Assembly (NCBI GenBank): GCA_949739465.1
Contig: CATIYQ010000102.1
Coordinates: 1-14,789 of the forward strand
Reading direction: 5' to 3'
Length of the DNA stretch: 14,789 nt
Source of the DNA: an uncultured Peptococcaceae bacterium
GTDB taxonomy: Bacteria > Bacillota > Dehalobacteriia > UBA4068 > JAAVYR01
In this document: piece by piece, positions 6,393-14,789 of the stretch
Layout of the letters: each line of letters opens with the position of its first letter
Position numbering within the stretch: position 1 is the first letter of the stretch
Notes under the pieces: generated by a model
Database searches by the model: none
Seen by the model: only the letters and a program-made list of their open reading frames with translations
Told to the model about the DNA's origin: nothing
Made by a program: the position numbers and the translations under genes

Positions 6393-9300
6393 ATGAGAAC
6401 AAAAGAGTTGAAACGTATTTTTATTACTCTTTTTACATGTCTTTTTTTGCTGGAGCAGATTCTTGGTCCCGCTGTAGCTATAGCGACGGTTTCCGATGAT
6501 TACGAGATGATTGGTGACTATGATGACGTTGCGTCTTTGTTGCCTGATGGTGATAATGCAGAACTGCCGGAGAATGACGTCACCTCTTCTGACCCGGAAC
6601 AAGAGGAATCTGACGAGGAAAATGATAATCCTACTGATGATGAGTCCTCTGTTGATGGCAATGAAGTAGAAGAGATGTTGCCCTCTGGTGAGGGGCAAGA
6701 TATACTATTGCCTGATATGCCGCCGGAGATTCTGATTCCTGGTGCAATGACCAATGCTCTGCCTACGGCAAAAGTTACCCATGGCAATCATAACGGCATT
6801 GTATTTGATACGCCTCTTGTTGCCAGCGACGCAACAAGCGCAGGCACTTCCATTAAAACAAGTGGTAATTACTATCTAGATTCAGATTTGTATCTACCTG
6901 TTGGGGGCATTGTGTTTGACGGAAATATTACGGTAAATCTCTGTCTGAACGGACATTCTATTACAGCTATTCATCCTCTTACCGGTGCTGTCAGCCCCAG
7001 CTTTGCTGCAACAGGGTTGATTATCTTGAAAAACGGTGCTGCGGTTAATATCTATGACTGTTATAGTGGGGATACCCATGGCGGCGATTGTGTACACACC
7101 ATTGGGGACGGTCGTGACCCGCGGGAGTTGGTGGATGTATACGGCGGTCTTATTGGTGGTGTGACAAAATCCGGTATCCATGTCAATAAAGGTGAATTGC
7201 ATATGTATGGCGGTACTATAGCCGGTTGCAGACCGTCATCTAATGGGGCAATTTATCTCCAGCATGGGACGGTAACCTTAGAATCAGGCGTTTCTGTTTG
7301 TTATAATCGTTCTACCGGAACGACCAGTACCGGCGGTGGTATTTCTGTGTACAAGCGTCCTGATAACATTCTTACCATTAATGGCGCGGCGGTGGAAGAA
7401 AACATGGCTGTTCAAGCCGGCGGCGGTGTTTATCTGGGCTCCAGGGCGCAGCTGGTGGTAAACGGCGGCAGTATTTCTGGTAACAAAATCATTACCAACC
7501 AATCGGGGCAAACGTGTAGCGGCGCAGGCATTTACGCGTCCGCTCTGTCGGAAATGACGCTGAACGATGCGAGGATTTGTGATAACGTTGCGTCTACCGG
7601 CACCGGCGGTATTTATGTGAGTACGGGATGTACCCTTGATGTCTCCGGTGAAACGATTATTGACGGCAATATTGTCAGTGACGGGTCTATTTCTTTTGAT
7701 GATAATATGACTGCGCCTGTTAGCCATTTCAAGGGAAATCCTGTTAATGTGGGGCTTTATTGCAATGCAAAAAACACTTCCACCAATCCAGTTATTACGG
7801 TAATCGGGGCTCTGACCAGCTCTGCCAAAATCGGTATTACCAGTAAGAGCGATAACGGCACTTTATCCACTGCACACTCTCTTGTTGTTGCAAAGGCTGC
7901 TGACAGCTATAATGACGGTGCTCTTCCTAATGCGGACTTTGGCAAACTTTATAGCGATGATAAAGAACGTTCTTTGCTCTGGTTGGATAACCAAGCAGAA
8001 ATTAGTACCGGACGTGTTCATTATATCTGCGGCGCGGAATGTACCCATCTTGTCAATGGTGAACCAATCCACAGTCAGACTATTTATAACCCCAGTTCCA
8101 TTGGGTATGCAGGTGGTTCACCGGAAAGCGGCAGTTATTACATTGAAAGCAATATGGAATTGAATCAACCTATTGTCATTCGCAATGGCAAGGTCGTTAA
8201 TATTTGCTTTAACGGACATGAAATCCGCAATATGACCGGTTCTGTTTTTATTGTGGAAAAGGGCGGTGTGCTGAACTTATGCGACTGTTATGGTGACCGT
8301 TCTCATGATGTCGTAGCGGATGAATTTGTACACTCTTATCGGAATCCCTGCTCCAAGGTGGAACGTACTGTCGAAGGGGGATTAGCGGTAGGGCATTTCT
8401 GGCTGGCCCGTCAATCGGGCGGTGTTATTGTTGACGGCGGTGAATTCAACTTGTTTAGCGGCTTAATCGCCGGCGCCTGTAAGCAAAGCGGCGTCGAGGT
8501 GGTAAACGGCGGTAACTTTACCATGTGGGGCGGCTCGGTCAATGATAACTATAAAGTGGGTAACGGTGCCGGTATTTATGTGGATAACCGTTCTACCTTT
8601 GATTTGCGCGGCGGTGAAATTCGCTTTAACCGTGCCACCGAAGATGGCGGTGGTATTTACTCTGAAAAAGGATTTACCCTTTCCGGTAATTTAAATGTAT
8701 CAGGAAATGTGACCAATATTTTTGAAAATAACATCTTTATTCCTGCCGGTGTTTTACTCGATGTAACGGACGCTGTGACAGGGCAGATTGGTGTTAAGAT
8801 GGAAAGAGTTCAGGGCGTATTCACAACTGGCGGTAAGGCTGCAGCCTATGTGGATAGCTTCAAAGCGGATGCTACCGGCGGCACGTATGTTGACGTACAA
8901 GGCAAGGAGCTTTGTCTGACCGGTTATGGCATTCGTTATCAACCGACCAGTGAAAGTCGCACTGTGGTCATGCGCAGTCCTGAAAATGTCATCAGTTATC
9001 AGTGGTATGAAGTGAAAGAAACGCCTTTGACAGGTGCGGACGTCATTTCTTCCTTGTGTACTTATAATACCGTCAGTGGTTTATGGGAATATATTTTCCC
9101 GCCGCTGGAAGAGGGAGAAGTGATGTCGGATAGTCTTGAATGTCTGACGGTAGCGCTGAATAAGGGGGATACACTTCGCCTGAAACCGCAAACCGATATT
9201 TCCAGTGTTGCTTTGCTGAAGGTAGTGACCACTTCTGATGGTGACTTTACCGAAACAGTTGCTTACAGTGAAACCCCGGCTAAAGACGGTAGCTTCTATG

Positions 9301-11438
9301 TAGCGGCGCCTGAAAGAGGTAAGTATATCTTGGCGGCTGTTCAGCCGGAAGATGCGGATGGCAACGGCATATGGCAGGTTGGCAGCCGCTTTGCTGCTGA
9401 AATCAGCTTGTTCCGTTGTGGTAAAGCAGTGGTTCACCAGACCGGTCCCGGATATACCGGTGCCGACGGCACTATGGTTATTTGTGAAGTTCATTATGTC
9501 GGTGATGAAGTGGTTGTTTATTCGGAACCTTTTGTAGCAGGGTCTCACGAACATATTTTATGCGGGGGGGCTAATTGCAATCATAATCCTGAACATACTG
9601 ATTTGATTTCGTTCACACCGATTGCATCTAACTTGGACGGCGAGTTGTTGGTAGGAGCAAACGCTGTAAAAGATTTGACCTTGCGCAGCGGTTATTATGC
9701 TGTTGTCTGTGATATGAAACTTCCAAAATCTATTACGATAAACGGCAATGTTACTATCTGTCTGAGAGGTCATCAGATTGTTGCGGAAAAAGATTATGCC
9801 GTAAAACTTGCGCCCGGCGCAACATTCTCTTTGTGTGATTGTACAGATACATATGGCGGGTTGCAGTCCGAGGCAGGCGGCGGGTTGTATTTGCCTGATA
9901 ACGCAACCGCTACCATTTATGCGGCGGATATTAGAGGCAGCCGCAGTGACGACCAGGCAGGGGGCATTTATGTATCGCCGAAAGCGAAACTGGAACTCTC
10001 CTCTCGTGTAAAAGTAACCGATAATCGTGTTTTAGCAATTTCCAGTCCGACGGGAGAAGAAATGGATTGTAATGTTTACTTGGCAGGCGGTGCGAAAATC
10101 ATTCTCTTTGAGGGCGTTTCTGATTATATGGAAATCGGCGTTACTGCCGAGGATATCAGCGATGTGTTTACAGATGGGGCCGGGGGGCTTAGCGCGTTGA
10201 ATTGCTTCTTCTCCGATATGCCCGGCAGATTCATTAAGGTAACCGGTACGGAACTTGCTTTCTTAAAACCGTTTATCGTCTTACAGCCCACATCGTCCCG
10301 ACCTACTGTGGTGTTAAATAACGCAGAAGGGGCAGTGTTCCAGTGGTATCAGGCAGAAGGCACTACCGTAACGGACCGCACTGTTAGTGGTCGTAACAAC
10401 GGTCGTTATGACAGTGAAAGCGGTACATGGCAACCTGCTGCCAGCGGCGTTTGCTTCACGGTAGGTTTGGACGCCGGTGAGATTTTGCGGCTGGTGCCTG
10501 CAGAAAATTGGACCAATGATGTGAAGGTCACTTTGACTGGAGACCAACTATCCGAACCTCTCGAATTGTTCCGCGTGGATGATATGTATCAATGGACAGC
10601 GGAGAAAAAAGGCGAGGTAACGGTAACCTTAACTTATCCGGGCAGCGCGTCTATCCCTTCGCTCTCTGCCGAAATTTATCAGGTAACAACAGCGTTGGAG
10701 GGCTTGACTACTGCAACCTATTCGGGGGAGGCAGGAGCTTATGTCTGCATTGTGACTTATGAAGACGGCATGACGCTGCAATCTAATCTGATCGTCCTGA
10801 CAAAGGCAGTTTCTCCTAATAAGGGCAGCGGTCCTATCGGCGGCGGTTGGAAAGATAAAACCGATGATGTGGTAAAAGATGGAGGATTGCCTTTTACCGA
10901 TGTGAAAGAGGGCGCTTGGTATTACGATAATATCAAAGAAGCCTATGAGGCGGGCCTCATCGAAGGGGTGGAAAAAAACCTCTTTGCACCGAGGGATAAC
11001 ACTACCCGCGCTATGGCTGTGATGATGTTGTGGCGTATGGCAGGCGAGCCTGAGCCGCACAGTAAGACGGTGTTTGTGGATGTCGAGCCGAAGGACTATT
11101 ATTACAAAGCGGTTTGCTGGGCTGATGAAAATAAGATTGCCGTTGGGTTGGATAAAACCCACTTTGCACCTGACAGATACATCAGTCGGGAACAAATCGT
11201 GACGCTGCTTTATCGTTATGCCACCATCAACGATGGCATGATGATGGAAAATTGGCAAGCCTTAAACTTCCGTGATATGCCTGCCGACTGGGCAATGGTA
11301 GCCTTTGAGTGGGCTGTGGCGGACGGCATTATTGAGGGCAGAGACGATGGCATCCTTGACCCGAAAGCCTTTGCTACCAGAGCTGAAGTTGTGGCGATCC
11401 TCAACCGGTATCGGTTGCGGGACGAAGACGACGACTAA
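6393..11438 (+). CDS. Giant SLH-anchored beta-helix / Ig-like surface protein
   Basis: 1681 residues; GGAGGG (6381-6386) sits 6 nt before the ATG. A signal peptide (basic MRTKELKR start, hydrophobic core to about residue 31, AVA/AIA cleavage choices) leads into a tract of about 79 residues with about 30 Asp/Glu and no Lys/Arg. Three modules follow. Each has a strand of the form V-x-[LI]-C-[LF]-x-G-H (VNLCLNGHSI, VNICFNGHEI, VTICLRGHQI), a D-C-containing turn, and Gly-rich right-handed beta-helix rungs such as GGGVYLGS and GGGIYSEKG. Modules 2 and 3 open with Cys/His elements (CGAECTH, CGGANCNH) and close with an Ig-like domain containing YQWY or FQWY. A Gly-rich linker (about residue 1475) leads to three SLH domains (about 1501-1553, 1559-1611, 1625-1678) with FAPRDNTTRAM, FAPDRYISREQ and LDPKAFATRAE cores. 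The protein ends in DEDDD. Beta-helix surface proteins of this type suggest adhesion or glycan contact; no enzyme motif was seen, and the ligand is unknown. Confidence 0.93.
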   Translation: MRTKELKRIFITLFTCLFLLEQILGPAVAIATVSDDYEMIGDYDDVASLLPDGDNAELPENDVTSSDPEQEESDEENDNPTDDESSVDGNEVEEMLPSGEGQDILLPDMPPEILIPGAMTNALPTAKVTHGNHNGIVFDTPLVASDATSAGTSIKTSGNYYLDSDLYLPVGGIVFDGNITVNLCLNGHSITAIHPLTGAVSPSFAATGLIILKNGAAVNIYDCYSGDTHGGDCVHTIGDGRDPRELVDVYGGLIGGVTKSGIHVNKGELHMYGGTIAGCRPSSNGAIYLQHGTVTLESGVSVCYNRSTGTTSTGGGISVYKRPDNILTINGAAVEENMAVQAGGGVYLGSRAQLVVNGGSISGNKIITNQSGQTCSGAGIYASALSEMTLNDARICDNVASTGTGGIYVSTGCTLDVSGETIIDGNIVSDGSISFDDNMTAPVSHFKGNPVNVGLYCNAKNTSTNPVITVIGALTSSAKIGITSKSDNGTLSTAHSLVVAKAADSYNDGALPNADFGKLYSDDKERSLLWLDNQAEISTGRVHYICGAECTHLVNGEPIHSQTIYNPSSIGYAGGSPESGSYYIESNMELNQPIVIRNGKVVNICFNGHEIRNMTGSVFIVEKGGVLNLCDCYGDRSHDVVADEFVHSYRNPCSKVERTVEGGLAVGHFWLARQSGGVIVDGGEFNLFSGLIAGACKQSGVEVVNGGNFTMWGGSVNDNYKVGNGAGIYVDNRSTFDLRGGEIRFNRATEDGGGIYSEKGFTLSGNLNVSGNVTNIFENNIFIPAGVLLDVTDAVTGQIGVKMERVQGVFTTGGKAAAYVDSFKADATGGTYVDVQGKELCLTGYGIRYQPTSESRTVVMRSPENVISYQWYEVKETPLTGADVISSLCTYNTVSGLWEYIFPPLEEGEVMSDSLECLTVALNKGDTLRLKPQTDISSVALLKVVTTSDGDFTETVAYSETPAKDGSFYVAAPERGKYILAAVQPEDADGNGIWQVGSRFAAEISLFRCGKAVVHQTGPGYTGADGTMVICEVHYVGDEVVVYSEPFVAGSHEHILCGGANCNHNPEHTDLISFTPIASNLDGELLVGANAVKDLTLRSGYYAVVCDMKLPKSITINGNVTICLRGHQIVAEKDYAVKLAPGATFSLCDCTDTYGGLQSEAGGGLYLPDNATATIYAADIRGSRSDDQAGGIYVSPKAKLELSSRVKVTDNRVLAISSPTGEEMDCNVYLAGGAKIILFEGVSDYMEIGVTAEDISDVFTDGAGGLSALNCFFSDMPGRFIKVTGTELAFLKPFIVLQPTSSRPTVVLNNAEGAVFQWYQAEGTTVTDRTVSGRNNGRYDSESGTWQPAASGVCFTVGLDAGEILRLVPAENWTNDVKVTLTGDQLSEPLELFRVDDMYQWTAEKKGEVTVTLTYPGSASIPSLSAEIYQVTTALEGLTTATYSGEAGAYVCIVTYEDGMTLQSNLIVLTKAVSPNKGSGPIGGGWKDKTDDVVKDGGLPFTDVKEGAWYYDNIKEAYEAGLIEGVEKNLFAPRDNTTRAMAVMMLWRMAGEPEPHSKTVFVDVEPKDYYYKAVCWADENKIAVGLDKTHFAPDRYISREQIVTLLYRYATINDGMMMENWQALNFRDMPADWAMVAFEWAVADGIIEGRDDGILDPKAFATRAEVVAILNRYRLRDEDDD
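6765..10810 (+). repeat. Three diverged long protein modules in the beta-helix surface protein
   Basis: Module 1 is at about 6765-8010, module 2 at about 8015-9545 and module 3 at about 9546-10810. The anchor strands (codons near 6935, 8198 and 9750) and following turns (IYDCYSGD, LCDCYGDR, LCDCTDTY) are clearly related, but the DNA is not closely repeated, so duplication is old. Module 1 has the longest beta-helix and no Ig-like end; module 3 has the shortest helix. The Cys/His opening is absent from module 1, where THGNHNG stands in its place. Confidence 0.75.
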
Positions 11439-11445
11439 AATACAT

Positions 11446-11482
11446 AAAAAAGAGAACATCTGTTAGGATGTTCTCTTTTTTT
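11446..11482. terminator. Bidirectional terminator between the SLH gene and rnhA
   Basis: Arms 11446-11460 and 11467-11481 pair over 15 bp around a 6-nt loop. The core GAGAACATC/GATGTTCTC is flanked by an A-run on the left and a T-run on the right. It therefore reads as an intrinsic terminator on both strands and serves two convergent genes whose stop codons are about 52 bp apart. Confidence 0.9.
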
Positions 11483-11490
11483 AGATGGAG

Positions 11491-11940
11491 TTAGAAGCTA
11501 CCGCCGCCCTGCTCTTTAATAGCCAGCCGGGCTAAGAAATCACAGCGGTTGTTTTCTACATTATCGGCGTGACCTGCTACCTTGTGCCAGGTAATCTTGT
11601 GGTAGGTGGAGAGTTTTAAGAGGGCTTTCCATAGGTCTTGGTTTTCCACAGGATTTTTTTTGCTGTTAACCCAGCCGTTTTTGCTCCAGTTTGCTACCCA
11701 GCCTTTGGTAAAACCATTGATAAGGTAAGCGCTGTCGCTGTATAAATCCACCATACAAGGTTCTTTCAAGAGAGAAAGTCCTTCGATGGCGGCAGATAAT
11801 TCCATTTTTTGATTGGTGCTTAAGGGGGCGTAACCATATATCTCTTTGCGGTGGGGCCCAAACATGAGCACTGTACCCCAGCCGCCGGGACCGGGATTGC
11901 CGGAACATGCGCCGTCGGTGTAGATTGTCACTTGTTTCAT
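11491..11940 (-). CDS. rnhA: Ribonuclease HI
   Basis: 149 residues, a usual length for bacterial RNase HI. It cleaves the RNA strand of RNA-DNA hybrids in the cytoplasm (R-loops, primer removal) with two metal ions. The catalytic set is complete: Asp9 in YTDGACSGNPG, Glu47 in NQKMELSAA, Asp69 in LYSDSAYL, His124 in VAGHADN, and Asp134 in NRCDFLAR. The basic, Trp-rich stretch at about 81-100 (WVANWSKNGW) matches the substrate-binding handle region of the E. coli enzyme. The ATG (complement of 11938-11940) has a GGAGGA ribosome site 7 nt upstream (complement of 11948-11953). It is the only minus-strand gene, convergent with the SLH gene and divergent from the signal peptidase gene. No clear -35/-10 pair was found for it in the 164-base divergent gap. 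Confidence 0.97.
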   Translation of the reverse strand: MKQVTIYTDGACSGNPGPGGWGTVLMFGPHRKEIYGYAPLSTNQKMELSAAIEGLSLLKEPCMVDLYSDSAYLINGFTKGWVANWSKNGWVNSKKNPVENQDLWKALLKLSTYHKITWHKVAGHADNVENNRCDFLARLAIKEQGGGSF

Positions 11941-12046
11941 GGTGTTTTCCTCCGTTCTGTTCTTTGGGTATTCTGCTTTTAGGGGAAAATCTCCTGCCTG
12001 AAAATATTTTAATCAAAAATTAACAAATCCTGACCGTTTTTTACTT

Positions 12047-12073
12047 TTAACATTGGGGGAGAAATGATATACT
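12047..12073 (+). promoter_or_regulatory. Extended -10 promoter for the signal peptidase-metK pair
   Basis: TGATATACT contains an extended -10 (TG 12065-12066, TATACT 12068-12073). A TTAACA at 12047-12052 matches the -35 consensus at 5 of 6 but with a short 15-base spacer, which the TG extension could compensate. The region just upstream (about 12001-12050) is A/T-rich. The predicted start is near 12080, about 25 nt before the ATG. Confidence 0.6.
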
Positions 12074-12104
12074 AGAAGAAATCGTAGACAAGGTCGGTGA
12101 AAGC

Positions 12105-13478
12105 ATGACGGAACACGACGAAACATTAGAACCAAATGCAGAAATAAACGCTCCTATTGATTGGGTGCTGGATTTATATGGCGACCTGCCTTTGCAGCAG
12201 ATTAACAATCTTTCCTTTGACCAGTTGAAGGAAATTGCGACGAAAGCCCAGCAGACGGCGGAGGAAGCCAATGAAATCGCCGCCCAAAAAGAGGCTGCTG
12301 CAAAAGAAGCGGAACGGGCGGCGCAAATCGCCCGCATGGCGTCTGCTGATGCGGACCAAGCCAAACAATCTGCCGCTGAAATTACCAGTAAGGCAGAACT
12401 GCTCCTGAATAAGCTGCGGGAAGAGGAAGCCAAAGAACAAGCCCAGCAAGCCGCAACCCTTGCCCAAGAAAAACAAGCGGCGCTCACGAAAATAGAACAA
12501 GAGCTGGCAGAGCTGGAGGCAAAGCTGGCTGTCGCCCAGCGGGAAGCGGCAGAAGCCCAAGAGCAGGCGGCTGTGGCGAAAGCAACGCCCGGTAGCTTCT
12601 GGCAAGACGCGGAAGCTGCTCCTGATGATGAACGAAAGGAAGTCATCGAAACGGAGCGCGCTTATGCCGTGGCGGTATCTACCTCAGCCCTGGCGGAAGA
12701 CGCCCAGAAAAAAGCGGACGAGCTGCAAGAGGAATACCACGCCAATAAAAAAGAACAAGCCGCCCTTGCTACAGAAATCGAAAAGTGGCTGGCAAAAGAG
12801 GAAAACGCCCAGTCTGCTATGACTCGCGCCCAACGGAATCAGGAGGTCTTGGCGAAGAAAATTGCGGATAAAGAATTTTCTTTCAAAGAAGAGGATGTTT
12901 TCACGGAACGACAGGATCATTTTGCTGCTGTTACCAAAGAGGAAGTTCCCATTTTTAAGGAGAAGAAATCTCACCCGTTTCTGAGCTTTTGCCTGTTCTT
13001 AATATTGGTAGTGGCGGCGGCGCTGACCATTAAAACATTTGTTCTGCAAATTGCCAATATCTCCGGGGAATCCATGTATCCGACCCTCCATGACGACGAT
13101 AAGGTGCTGGTGAGTATGGTTAGCTATTATCTGGGGGCCCCGGAACGGGGAGATATCGTCATTATTTCTTCAGCGGAGCGGTTTAGCGATAAATATATCA
13201 AACGGATTATTGCGCTCCCCGGCGAGCATATCGTGATTAAAAACAATCAGGTATTTGTCGATGATACCTTGTTAGAGGAAGATTATTTGACCAACACTTA
13301 TACCAACGGCAATATCGACACCATTGTGCCGGCGGAAAGCTACTTTGTTATGGGGGATAACCGTACGAAGAGCTCTGACAGCCGCAGCGGTTCTATCAGC
13401 TTTATTAAGCGGGAGGAAATCGTCGGCAAGGCCTTTTTGGTAATCTATCCCAAAGATAATTGGAAGAAACTGGATTAG
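12105..13478 (+). CDS. Type I signal peptidase with long N-terminal coiled-coil extension
   Basis: 457 residues; Gram-positive type I signal peptidases are usually about 170-200. The C-terminal part is a standard enzyme that removes signal peptides outside the membrane. It has one TM segment at about 292-313, catalytic Ser323 in SGESMYPT, general-base Lys366 in YIKRIIALPGE, and the late GDNRTKSSDSR box. Ahead of the TM are about 285 residues rich in Ala, Glu, Gln and Lys. They look like two coiled-coil stretches (about 35-158 and 180-250) split by a Pro/Gly/Trp-containing break at 160-166. With the usual N-in topology this part would be cytoplasmic. The start ATG has GGTGA (12096-12100) just upstream and a promoter fits; no methionine close to the TM would give a normal-size enzyme, so the extension looks real. 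It is probably co-transcribed with metK. The nearby exported giants are plausible substrates, by inference. The extension's function is unknown. Confidence 0.94.
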   Translation: MTEHDETLEPNAEINAPIDWVLDLYGDLPLQQINNLSFDQLKEIATKAQQTAEEANEIAAQKEAAAKEAERAAQIARMASADADQAKQSAAEITSKAELLLNKLREEEAKEQAQQAATLAQEKQAALTKIEQELAELEAKLAVAQREAAEAQEQAAVAKATPGSFWQDAEAAPDDERKEVIETERAYAVAVSTSALAEDAQKKADELQEEYHANKKEQAALATEIEKWLAKEENAQSAMTRAQRNQEVLAKKIADKEFSFKEEDVFTERQDHFAAVTKEEVPIFKEKKSHPFLSFCLFLILVVAAALTIKTFVLQIANISGESMYPTLHDDDKVLVSMVSYYLGAPERGDIVIISSAERFSDKYIKRIIALPGEHIVIKNNQVFVDDTLLEEDYLTNTYTNGNIDTIVPAESYFVMGDNRTKSSDSRSGSISFIKREEIVGKAFLVIYPKDNWKKLD

Positions 13479-13510
13479 TGTAGAAAAGAGAAAAACGGAG
13501 GACAAGCTGT

Positions 13511-14704
13511 ATGTCTAGATATCTATTTACTTCCGAATCGGTAACGGAAGGACACCCGGATAAAATCTGTGACCAAATCTCCGACGCAGTGTTAGATGAA
13601 ATCCTCTCCAAAGACCCCAAGGCGCGGGTTGCCTGTGAGACCTGCTGCACCACGGGGATGGTCATGGTTATGGGGGAAATTACCACCGACTGTTATGTGG
13701 ACATTCCCAGCATTGCGCGGAAGGTCATCTTAGATATTGGTTATGATCGTGCCAAATATGGCTTTGACGGTAACACCTGCGCCATTATTACCGCCATTGA
13801 CGAGCAGTCTGCCGATATCGCCTTAGGGGTGGACAATGCTTTTGAATATCGGGAACAACAGGAAGAAGAAAAGCTCTTTACCACAGGGGCGGGGGACCAG
13901 GGACTGATGTTTGGCTTCGCTTGCGACGAAACCCAAGAGCTGATGCCGCTGCCTATTTCCCTTGCCCATAAGTTGGCGCGGAAATTAACGGCGGTGCGGA
14001 AATCGGGCGTTTTGGGCTATTTGCGTCCTGACGGCAAAACTCAGGTGACGGTAGAATATGAAGACGGCAAGCCCCTCCGTGTAGATACGGTAGTCATCTC
14101 TTCGCAGCACGCCGCTGAAATCACTTTGGAGCAGATTCGCAAAGACATCAAAGAACAGGTCATCGATGCCACCATTCCCGCAGAGCTGATGGACGAACAG
14201 ACGAAAATCTTTATTAACCCGACAGGGCGGTTTGTTATCGGCGGTCCGCAGGGAGACAGCGGACTTACGGGGCGGAAAATCATCGTGGATACTTACGGTG
14301 GTTATTCTCGCCATGGCGGCGGCGCTTTTTCGGGGAAGGACGCCACGAAAGTGGACCGTTCCGCAGCATATGCTGCTCGCTATGTAGCGAAAAACATTGT
14401 GGCGGCAGGACTGGCAAGGAAATGTGAAGTCCAGCTGGCATATGCCATTGGGGTGGCAAAGCCTGTTTCTATCATGGTGGATTCCTTTGGCACGGGAGCG
14501 GTCAGCGACGAAATCATCGCTCAGGCGGTGGAACAAGTCTTTGACTTACGCCCGGAAGCCATTATCCACACATTGGATTTAAGAAAGCCCATCTACCGTC
14601 AGCTTGCCGCCTATGGGCATATGGGACGGGAAGACCTAGATATTTCTTGGGAAAAGACCGATATGACGGAGCGGCTCTTGGCGGCTTGTAAGGCGTTGCA
14701 GTAA
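13511..14704 (+). CDS. metK: S-adenosylmethionine synthetase
   Basis: 397 residues, normal for the family. It makes S-adenosylmethionine from methionine and ATP in the cytoplasm, releasing phosphate and diphosphate. Diagnostic motifs are GHPDKICDQISDA near the N-terminus, GAGDQG at 126-131 (signature 1), the GGPQGDSGLTGRK segment, and GGGAFSGKD at 269-277 (phosphate-binding signature 2) followed by KVDRSAAYAARY. The ATG has GGAGGA (13497-13502) 8 nt upstream. It starts 32 nt after the signal peptidase stop with no terminator between, so the two are probably one transcript. Many Firmicutes metK genes have a SAM riboswitch leader; the short gap here leaves no room for one. No truncation or missing motif was seen. 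Confidence 0.98.
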   Translation: MSRYLFTSESVTEGHPDKICDQISDAVLDEILSKDPKARVACETCCTTGMVMVMGEITTDCYVDIPSIARKVILDIGYDRAKYGFDGNTCAIITAIDEQSADIALGVDNAFEYREQQEEEKLFTTGAGDQGLMFGFACDETQELMPLPISLAHKLARKLTAVRKSGVLGYLRPDGKTQVTVEYEDGKPLRVDTVVISSQHAAEITLEQIRKDIKEQVIDATIPAELMDEQTKIFINPTGRFVIGGPQGDSGLTGRKIIVDTYGGYSRHGGGAFSGKDATKVDRSAAYAARYVAKNIVAAGLARKCEVQLAYAIGVAKPVSIMVDSFGTGAVSDEIIAQAVEQVFDLRPEAIIHTLDLRKPIYRQLAAYGHMGREDLDISWEKTDMTERLLAACKALQ

Positions 14705-14728
14705 GCAGATAAATCATTTAGATAAGAG

Positions 14729-14770
14729 AAAGAGGAAACGAAAACAATTTATTTTCGTTTCCTCTTTTTT
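14729..14770 (+). terminator. Intrinsic terminator after metK
   Basis: Arms 14729-14744 and 14752-14767 pair over 16 bp around a 7-nt loop, with a T-run to 14770. It begins about 24 nt after the metK stop. The remaining 19 bases show nothing identifiable. Confidence 0.9.
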
Positions 14771-14789
14771 GTTTGGGGCGGCTAGAAAG

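Noticed and set aside
6393..6440. Lipoprotein signal (Cys16) in the beta-helix SLH protein
   Set aside because: The residues before Cys16 (LFT) do not fit a lipobox and the Cys is inside the hydrophobic core; a normal signal peptidase site lies near residue 29-31.
11941..12104. Minus-strand promoter for rnhA in the divergent gap
   Set aside because: The A/T-rich stretch contains TAAAAT-like boxes but no -35 match at a suitable distance, so no specific site is called.
12047..12646. 199-codon minus-strand frame rich in Ala and Ser
   Set aside because: A shadow of the Ala/Glu-rich coiled-coil codons on the plus strand, with no plausible start context or domain.

Overview
The window suggests an anaerobic, low-to-mid-GC member of the Bacillota (Clostridia- or Negativicutes-like). 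The evidence is SLH-anchored surface proteins, strong GGAGG-type ribosome sites, hairpin-plus-T-run terminators, a single-TM Gram-positive-style signal peptidase and a Firmicutes-like MetK. No genus can be named from sequence alone. Left two thirds (1-11438): a tandem, same-strand cluster of three very large secreted or surface proteins. Gene 1 is cut by the left edge; its visible part has a cohesin-like segment, a beta-rich pre-SLH region and three C-terminal SLH domains. Gene 2 (2102-6208) has a signal peptide, a seven-bladed RCC1-type propeller, a cohesin-like domain, several Ig-like domains, a carboxypeptidase-regulatory-like domain and a C-terminal dockerin-like domain. It has no SLH domain of its own. 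Gene 3 (6393-11438) has a signal peptide, an acidic tract, three beta-helix modules with a recurring Cys/Gly-His signature, Ig-like domains and three SLH domains. Gene 1 ends in a good terminator and gene 2 has its own near-consensus promoter with a 5'-UTR hairpin. Genes 2 and 3 are separated by an unusual pair of overlapping hairpins. Right third (11439-14789): a bidirectional terminator, a minus-strand rnhA (RNase HI), a divergent promoter region, then a plus-strand pair consisting of a type I signal peptidase with a roughly 285-residue cytoplasmic coiled-coil extension, and metK, closed by a terminator. How it may work together: SLH proteins bind secondary cell-wall polymer. A cohesin-like domain on SLH-anchored gene 1 could receive the dockerin of gene 2, whose own cohesin-like domain could extend the chain. 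This would be a non-cellulosomal cohesin-dockerin surface assembly displaying a beta-propeller. The domain readings come from the sequence; the assembly is inference. The rest (rnhA, metK) is housekeeping. No RNA genes, CRISPR arrays, insertion sequences or phage features were seen.
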